Assembly: GCF_037975245.1 (NCBI RefSeq)
Contig: NC_092569.1
Coordinates: 407,001-471,000 of the forward strand
Origin: Apostichopus japonicus
Lineage: Eukaryota; Echinodermata; Holothuroidea; Aspidochirotida; Stichopodidae
Reading direction: 5' to 3'
Length of the DNA stretch: 64,000 bases
Positions 52,101 through 61,100 of this stretch are shown here, one piece after another (position 1 is the stretch's first letter; every line of letters starts with the position of its first letter). The translations under genes and the position numbers were made by a program. Below the pieces are notes generated by a model. That model did no database searches. It was not told where the DNA came from and saw only the letters and a program-made list of their open reading frames with translations.

Positions 52101-55100
52101 GACATGAGATTTTAAATGGTATTCATCTCCTCAAGTTTCAAACTAGCAGGACCTTCAAGATGATAAGAAAGCCACTGCTGTTGTTAATTGTGTAATGATT
52201 ATAAACATATGCATGTAATTTGAAGAGCAACTTTGGTAATTGAGAATGAAAGTCTGACGTTTTGCTTCAAGTGTTTTCTGTTGTTTCTCGATCTCATAGG
52301 AAGGGACAGGTAAGCCAGAAACAGACAGCCACCACCAAATACAACAATGGCTACCAGGACAGCACCGCCTGGTTGACCACCATGGAAAGAAAGCTCAGCC
52401 AATTACAACCAATCGCAAGCACCCTCTCAAAACTCGACCAGCAAGAAAGAGAACTCCAGGTTAGTAGAGAAAATGTTCCTCCTTTTCAGAGGTCGGTAAA
52501 GAAATATTTTCCAGCAGAGAGAGGATTTGTTTGGTTTTTTCATAGACATGCATTTGTAAGTTTTACTTCATTGTAATGGTGCAAGAATTTGTTGTTTGCA
52601 GTTTTGAAATTGTTATAAACATTTGTAATGCAAGTGTGATAGTTTTCATCTGTGGCCATTTGTGCAATAAATTGCGGTCTCATAATTTAGTATGATTACA
52701 ACTAGGGTTTACAAAATCTATTCTACCTTTTTTGGTGATAAGAATATCAACCACACAAAAGCCTAACTTTTGACTGATTGAATGCCGAAAAAAAAAAATA
52801 CTTTCAAAATGGAACCTGATCCGATGAGCTAAAACAGCTGGTTTATACTGGATAAGAAATCATTGAAAAAAAATTATAATTGAATATCCTGCCTAGAAGT
52901 TAGAGCATGAGAAAATCATAAAAACTTCAAAACATGAATAGAGGGACAATATGCCCCTAGCCCAGATCCCCCCCAAAAAATAATGAAGAAAACTAGAAGA
53001 CAAAAGAAATACATCAGATACATAAGATATGAATATTCATGTTTCAGTCACCTCATGTTTTGGGCTCACCATTTTATATTATTTTTGTTTGTTTGTTTTA
53101 TTCTTTTTATTTACCTGCATGGCCTTTTTATGTTTTATCTTTAGCAACAAGTTGTTGACGAAGTACAGAATATGTTAGATGAGTTACAGGTAACTTCATG
53201 CCCGCACAACCACTAGCCCCCTGCCAACTTACCGATAACATCTGTCCCACCCCGACCCACTGCCCACTTACCGATAACATCTGTCCCACCCCCGACCCAC
53301 TACCAGTCCCCATTTTGTCAAACACACATATTTCTTACTCATTTTCTCATAAAATATGCACAACTATGATAACAATTTTTAAACATTCACCAAAACCCAC
53401 TACTTTTAAATTAATCCTTTTCTTTGAGCACTCCTTTCATTTTGCTGTCACTCTCTGTTGCTGCAATGTGTGCTTTCAGTTATGAGCAGCAATGATTCAG
53501 CTTTTGTGGTAAATGAAACAAGTATTTTGGGTCAGCAGTAAATGGGTGTCGGAAGGGGTGACAGATAAAGTGTAAGGCAGACATACCTGATTATATAGTT
53601 TACAAACCTAAATCTTCGATATGTGCTGGTATAGGAACACATTGGTATTTAGTGAAGAAACTTGTTTATTATTTATTACTGAAAGTGCAGTAAGTATGAG
53701 GAGGGTGGGGTTGATGGGAGAGGGGGGGTTTGATGGGGGAGGGGGAGGGATTAGTGGGTGCAATGGCCTGAATGAATTATGAGATAGATAACAAAAGGAC
53801 CAATTTAAGTATAAATCTGAATGGTTAGTATGAAACAGGTTAAGAAACTATTAAGGATAGAAATACCATGTTATGGTATTTATGAAAGTGACATTGGGTT
53901 GGGGGAGCTGGGGAGGGCAGGGGAAGGGGATCAGGGTAAACAAGGTCAATGATAGAGGAACTGTTCACAAATAAAAGAAAACTATTGTCACAGCTGCCAT
54001 CTTGATTCCGTTGAAGCTGCATGGTATGAAATAATGCATGATTGAGAATACCTCCATTTTGCTTTTGTTAACTCTGTTCAGTTAGCATGACTGTATATAT
54101 GTGCTGTTTGCGTCACCCATTGGTAGGAACGTCAAAGCTTCAGTCAACGTTCCACCTGAGTTGCACCTTAGCTACTTTTGCACAGCGTTTGTTATTCCAG
54201 TCAGAGAATAAAAGAACCATTTCACAAAAGAGAGATAACATGATTCGAAATTAGTAATTGATAAAACAATGAGAATGGTTTGGATGTCAGTGACATATTC
54301 CTCGAGGACAGGTAGTGAGTTATTCTCTTGTGTAAAATTTTACTTTGTTACAGAGTCTTTGAATACTTATGGAAACAAATGTTCAAGTATGATGAGTCCC
54401 ATTGTCATTAATGCAGAATGATTTTGTTGTCCAGAACATTAAAATACCAACATTATTCTTACTGCCATTTGCTGCCACTCGCTGCCATTTGCTGCCACTT
54501 CTGCTGTCACTGTCAGAACACCCTTTTTATGCTGAGATGTCTAAGTGTTGTTGTTCTTTGATCCTCCTGAATGTTTCAAACTAATTTTGAGTTTTATGAT
54601 TGTCTGGAAATAATTTAAAGATGTGTTTCGTAATTTAATCATACAATTTTGGGATGGGACAGATCATACATGTTATAAAGACACCTACTTGAAAGTGTTG
54701 ATTTTTAGGAATTTTGTAATCATTACTCATTTTCCTCCCTTGTTTTAATCTTTTTGCTGTTTTACTGCTAAGCCTGACTAATCTGCATGACAGCTAGCTA
54801 TTAATTTATTCAATTATATCAATTCACCTAACGTCAAATATCTCTAAAACACAAAAGTTGTATTAACATAATATCAACACCATATAAGCAGTGTAGAACT
54901 GAAATTGCATTCCTTGCAGACCGTAATGCACTGAAGTGTTAGCTTCCAATGTTTGAGCAATAAACTGGAGAGACAAATCATGTTTGTAGAATTAAATATT
55001 CAGGAGGAAGGTTTTCCTGCATAGCTGCCATGGCATATTTGGTGTTAATTAGTTAGTCCCTTTGCTGTGCAGTATTTTGATGTGCGCATGACTTTGTTTG

Positions 55101-58100
55101 CATTTTTCAGCATTGCTTCTGTCAACTTTGCATCTGGCAACCTTGCATATGGCAACTTTGGCATCTGGCAATCACAACACACAATGCTCTCAATATTGAA
55201 TATTCATGAATCAAGGAATTTATTCTTGTTGCTATTTTATCACCTTACCTAGTTTTTTGCTGTCAATCAAAATTTATTAGTTTTAATGTATGCAAACTGT
55301 TATCATGCCAATTATGAAATTTAGCTTAAATGTGATTTTCATTGCACAAACAACATGGTTTCAAGAGAAGTAAAGAAAAGGAAAAGAAGAAGAAGAAAGA
55401 AAAACCAGTGTGAGGGAAGAGTGGTTGGTGGGGAAGAGTCTTTGTTACTAAGGGTTTGCTATTACCTAAGGACTATTTTATAAGAGAACAAGGAACTCAA
55501 AAGCTTTAGCTCATTTAATAGTTGGGACTTGTGGACAGAGACGGTGAGTGCTGGAGGGTGGGGGGGGGGGGGAGGGGAGGGTAACCAAGTATAAGACTGC
55601 TTCAGTCCCAAACATGAATTTAGATTTTTTGCCTGATAAATAATGGCAATTGGTTCATCCATCAAAACTCTGAGGGGAGGGCTTACCTGACTCATAAACT
55701 GATTTTTGCTTTATAGCATATTTATTTTAAAGGGAATGGTGAGCATCTTTTCCTTCTTTAAAACCTTCCTCTTAAAACCCATCTTGCATTCACAGCCATT
55801 CCAGTCTGACGTCTCAGCATACCAGCCGACAATTGATGATGTGAACCGATCTGGAAGCAGTCTAGACAACTTGCTGAGAGAGCTGGCCAAACCAGTGCAA
55901 ACAGCTCCTCATCGTAGATCTTTGGTTCTCGGCACAAGCCTTCAGAGAGACACCAGCTCCAGAGAATGGGGAACTCACTTTGATCAAGGTACTAACAAAC
56001 TATGGCGGCATTGTTAGATGGAGAATATGTCTACTTAATAGACAAGACATTTTTTCTCTACTATTTCCCTCTTGTGTGTTACAACTAGTGAAAACATTTC
56101 ATTTGACAAAAATGATCATGATACTTGCATCTTTGGTGTTAGTTTTTCATGTTTCATTTAGTCACAGATTTGATCTTGGTCTAACAAAACAAAAGATATT
56201 TCAGGAAGGATTTCTCATCCAGTAATCTACTTTTGCTATGTTTGTATATGCTATGATATCTGTTTCTTGTGGTTTCTCTGCAGGCGAGTCTGACATTAAC
56301 AGACAGCTGTCCGATGTGAACACTCGCTATGAGGATCTCAAGGTACAGCTCCGTGACCGACAGGAAGACATCAATCTCTGGAGGTTGTTCCTGGATCGAC
56401 TCGTCTTCGTCAACAGTCGTCTGGACTGGTGCATTGAGTCGGAGAACAAGATGCAGAGACTGAAGCCGGTCAGCCGGGAACTAGAGCCACTCAAGAAAGA
56501 ATTTGAGCTCTACAAGGTAAGACTCACGGATTAAAGGAAACGGCCATGTCTAAGAACATTGACGCAGGAAGAAACTAGAATGTAGAATGCCTGGCATCAA
56601 GAATTATGTTTGTATAAGTAATTAATTATGTATAAATAACAAATTAAACCCACTCGCTCTGTATTTTATTGAAAAGATTCCTGACCTTTCAACTGAAATA
56701 AACTCATCAGTTTTACATTGCAATATGACATTGCTCATGATGATATCCAACCCTCATCCCCCCACCCCCACCCCTTTATCTCAGTATTTTTGATGTCATA
56801 TGATTCTAGTGCATCTTTCATGATTCATTTCTCTCTTATTAGGAGGTACACAAAGACATCTTAACCAACAAAGCTGCCAACTTGGAGACCATCGTGATGG
56901 CCGAGCAGTTCCTCCAGGAGAACGGAGACAAGCTGTTCAGGGAGCAGCGAGACGATCTGCAGAGGAAGATTGATGAGCTGAGGCGGTACTTTGATCAGTT
57001 GGAGGACCGATCAACGGATATCTACACCGACACACAGACCCTGATTGGTCAGCTGGAGAGGGACCAAGCAGATGAGGTATGTCATGATCCCCTCTGGTGG
57101 CTCATTTGAATTGATGTGTCAAAGGTTAAGTTGATGTCAAAGGTTACTTATCATCTAGGAAACACACACTGGGTTAACAGGAGGGCAAATATCACAACTT
57201 GATAACTTTAAGTATGAAAGAAAATAGATATACAAGTTACCTTGGTTACCATCACAGACTACTTTTAAATTGGATTTTCTTAAAGGATTTTGAAAAAATA
57301 TGAAGATGTGACATCTCGCCTGCTCAGGTCTTTTTATCTATGAACTTGTTGTTCAGAATTACTTTAGCTGTTTGAGGATTTTGTTTGTTTGTATGTTGCT
57401 GGTATTGTTTCTCTGTTTGCAACATGTGTGTTTAGTAATATTGTTCATCAAATCCATAAGACTTGTACAGCATCAATGCTGGTAATAAAGGTTACAACCA
57501 GATGACAGTTTAGTATCATTGGTTTCTTTTCATCTCTGTGTAGGCTTCATTGAGGAAGATGCTGAATGATGCCTTGACCTCTCTCCTAAACCTGCTAGAC
57601 TGGGTCTCTCAGGCTGAAAGGAGTCTAGGAAATGAACAGCCAGAGAGTGAGGAGTTGAAACAGCTAGAGAGGCAGGTAGCAGACCACAAGGTAAGGACTA
57701 GTAGTGTTTATAGAATGATATTGTGTGAAGGGGGTGAGTGGTGGGGTAGAGTGGGTGGAGGGTTACAACTAGAGAGGCAGGTAGCAGACCACAAGGTAAG
57801 GAATAGCCTGTGCATTGAATGATATGATAGGGTGTGTGCGGTGGGGTAGAGTGGATAGAGGGTGACAGCTACAGTATTGAATTGGATCCTATAGAAGTAT
57901 CCTGCTGCCCCCACCCCCCTCCACCACTCCCTCCAAAGAGTAAAGTATCACATATGGACACAAAGCTGTCTGGATGCTAACTTGTAATCTTGATCTCTCT
58001 CAGACATTGCATGATGATGTTCTTGCTCACCAACAACCAATCATGGAGTCCATTCATACAGCCAATCAGCTTCTCGATCGCTATGGTGACAGACTGAAGG

Positions 58101-61100
58101 ACCAGGACAGCTACAAGCTCAAGAACACTCTGAATGACGTACGTAGTCGATTTGACGTGGTGACAGTACAGTCCTACACCCGTCAAAACAGACTGAGTGG
58201 AGCCGATGAAGACCTGCAGTTCTTTGACGGTGACATCAACGAGTTTGATAACTGGCTGACTATTGCAGAGAACAAATTGACCACAGCCTCTGGTCGTGTG
58301 GGTATCGTACTGGAGGAACTTGAGTTGCAGCACTCAGAACAGAAACAGTTTGCTGAGGAAGTAATCAGCCATGGAGCCGATCTCAAATATGTGAACAAGG
58401 CCGGACAGAAATTCATCAACAATGCCAAGGTATGAACTTCTTATAGATCCTAGTGTTTCCTTAGGTTTTGGGTTTCATTATTTTGCTTTTTTAATGTCTT
58501 CCAAAATGCAACTTTAATTACATTCCCAATTTGAAAAGTGATTTTGATAACTCTATGAGGCCATCCTGACAAACCTGCTAATGGTACATTGTTAGAATGA
58601 AGGACTTGCAAGCATCATTGCTAATGTGTTAATGCTAGCCTCAACCTGACCCTTCCAAACATTCCTGCTTCATCCTTCCAGACGTACCGTGAAGAGTTGA
58701 CCGAATTCCGCAACACCGTACTGCCACGAGATGTCAGCCGTAACTTTAGAGAGAACCCAGAGACCAACTTGATCCGAGACCACCGTACATCTACCAACGA
58801 TCGGTACGAGAGGTTGAGAGTTGGTGTCAGTGACTTCACCAGTCACCTGAGCTCCCTCCTAGAAAAGCACAGGCTGTTCAACAACAACGTCAGCAGCACC
58901 TCAGTATGGTTGGATGACTGCCGCCAACGATTGGATCGTTGCCTGGAAGAACCAGTTTCATCTGAGCCAATCAACATTCAGAGACAGATTGACGAGCTCA
59001 GAGTAAGTCCTAACTGCCGTGACTCTTTCATATGTCATGTTTGGGTTGTGTAACATCATCTTAGTACAGCTTGTAAATGATCTCTTGAATCCTAGATAGT
59101 TAGCAAGAAAGATTCTGACCCAGTGAGTAGAACTGTTGGGTTCTATCTGTCTGCCTATTTTCACACCAAATTGTTTTCTGTTTTACAGTTGCATAATTCC
59201 AAACCCTTTCAAAAGAAAGGATGTATGGTGTTTCTTTCACATTGGTTTAGTAGGTTTGGCACTGTTGACCTCCTAATTCCTTTGGTTGTACAAAACCATC
59301 ACTGTTTATCTTGTGTTTTTACAAAGATCATTTTTCTTGAGATTTGTGATGTGTATTTTCATTCTTGTTGACATCCCTTGCCTCTCCTGTTTAGTCTGTT
59401 GAAAACATTATTTGAATGATTTGGACCCCTTTAATCTTATCTTGTTGTTCACAAATTTATTTTGATTTAAAGGAATTGACGTAAACATCTTGACCATCTT
59501 GGCCACCATTTTGATTAGTTTACCAACATTCACTTTAATTCATTAGCAATTAATCTTTTCTTGGCTTTCTACTGATAAACTAGACTTTCTAAAATAATGC
59601 ATTTCACATTTCACTTGATTACAGAGCATCCAGGATGATGTCGTCGTGCATGGCCGGGATGTAGAGCTGGTGAAGGAGACCGGTTCTGACCTGGTAGAAG
59701 CTCAACCAGCCACTGATAGGGACGTAACCCACACCACAGGTAGCTACTACCATCCTGACATTACCTACTACCTCTGGCTTATAGGCTATTAATTGGTGGA
59801 GGGCGCTTCAGTTCAAACTCATCATTGCTTGCAGTATGGAGGTCATGCACTCCCATACAAATAATACTACTTGCTTAAATTACTTTGGCTTTTGCACTAC
59901 AAGCCTAAGGACAGAGTAAAAAGAGAGAAAGTGTCTAATCTTGTTTGAACCTGGAATAATAGAGTAGTAAAGTCTAAAGTTGTGTCAGTTTTATCAGTAG
60001 AAATAGTACCTTACATGGAGTTGTATGGGATATTTGAAGCAAAGTAAAATTCATCAAAATATAATTTATGGCCAAATCTGAAATTCTTTATTCAAACTTT
60101 AAAGTTAAGAAACTTGTGTAGCTAGATGACATATTGAAGAATTGTGATCGAAATTTTGTTACAGCTTTCTCAGCATTTATAACAGGGACAATCTCTCCAA
60201 ATCTTCAAGTTAGACTATTATGGAATATAATAAGGATTGTTTAGTTCCAAGGAGATTTAAAGAAGCTTCACAGCTCAGTTTATTATGTGGATCAATTCTT
60301 GGTTTGTTTGAATTAGGTCACTATAGTAACTGAACGCTAGGGTGCAAATTTTTTATTTGAAACTTGAGAAAACAAAGTGTCATCTTGAGAGCAACATAAA
60401 AGTCTTGATGCTGATTTCAACTCACAATTCACTGTATATTGATACTCTGCACAGCTTTTTTCTGGGGTTTTCAATGTCTTCTGCTATCTCTATTCATTCA
60501 TGAATATTCATTTCTGCCTTGCAGGTGAGGTCTTCTGCATATTAAGCTCATCTCCTTGTGGTGGACAGATCAAGTTTCAAGAAGTTTTCTTTTATCTTTA
60601 TCTTTATATTCCTATTCTCTTTTCTTCATAATTATGCATATTCATGTCTCTGTTTACTACAGTTGCATATTCATCTTGCCTCTGGGGTTGCACTTTTCAT
60701 ATTTACATTCTTTGTGTAGCTTACATATGTCATCAGAAAGAACCTATTTGGCTTATTTTCAGATTTGGTCTTGCTTAATTAAACCTGTTGAATACCTTTA
60801 CTAATTTTTAAGGATTTATCTGGTTTAGCTATTTGACAGATAACATTAGTTCTCCGCTGCGTTATGCATTCAAATTTTACACTTCCAGTTTACTCAAAAC
60901 TGCATCACCATTCCAATTATTTAGATATTTGAGGGGTGTTAGCATCTTTTGAATGATATATCTTCAATTAATTTTAAGCATGACAAAAAACAGATAAAGG
61001 CCAAATAATTCAACACAATGTGATTAACATATGTCAACTCTTTTATGTGTCATAGACCAAAATGATAGGTCTTTTCGAATTAACATAATGTAGTGTATCA

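Larger units (their letters stand above)
52460..55795 (+). other. Intron J7/K7 (3.3 kb), longest in the window
   Basis: Contains microexon candidate m2, a 45-bp duplication at 53219, G-rich tracts near 53700-53770 and 53895-53935, short ctgccattt and catctggcaa repeats (54460-54510, 55120-55175), a GA tract at 55370-55405 and a G run at 55560-55580. Otherwise nothing supported. Confidence 0.75.
44755..56516 (+). repeat. Super-repeat block 7 (exons A7-L7), enlarged by two long introns
   Basis: 845 codons in 11 certain exons, plus two candidate microexons (14 and 15 codons) in the long introns 44989-47092 and 52460-55795. At 11.8 kb it is much larger in genomic DNA than the others while its protein length is ordinary. 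GH7 is one codon longer than in the other blocks. Introns 49016-49431, 49547-50050, 50269-50724 and 51780-52299 show nothing supported; 47240-48023 starts with a 15-bp minisatellite and 51046-51612 with a polypurine tract. Confidence 0.9.

Noticed and set aside
60525-60600. Possible exon after ttgcag in intron E8/F8
   Set aside because: No good donor in frame and the peptide does not resemble the rod.
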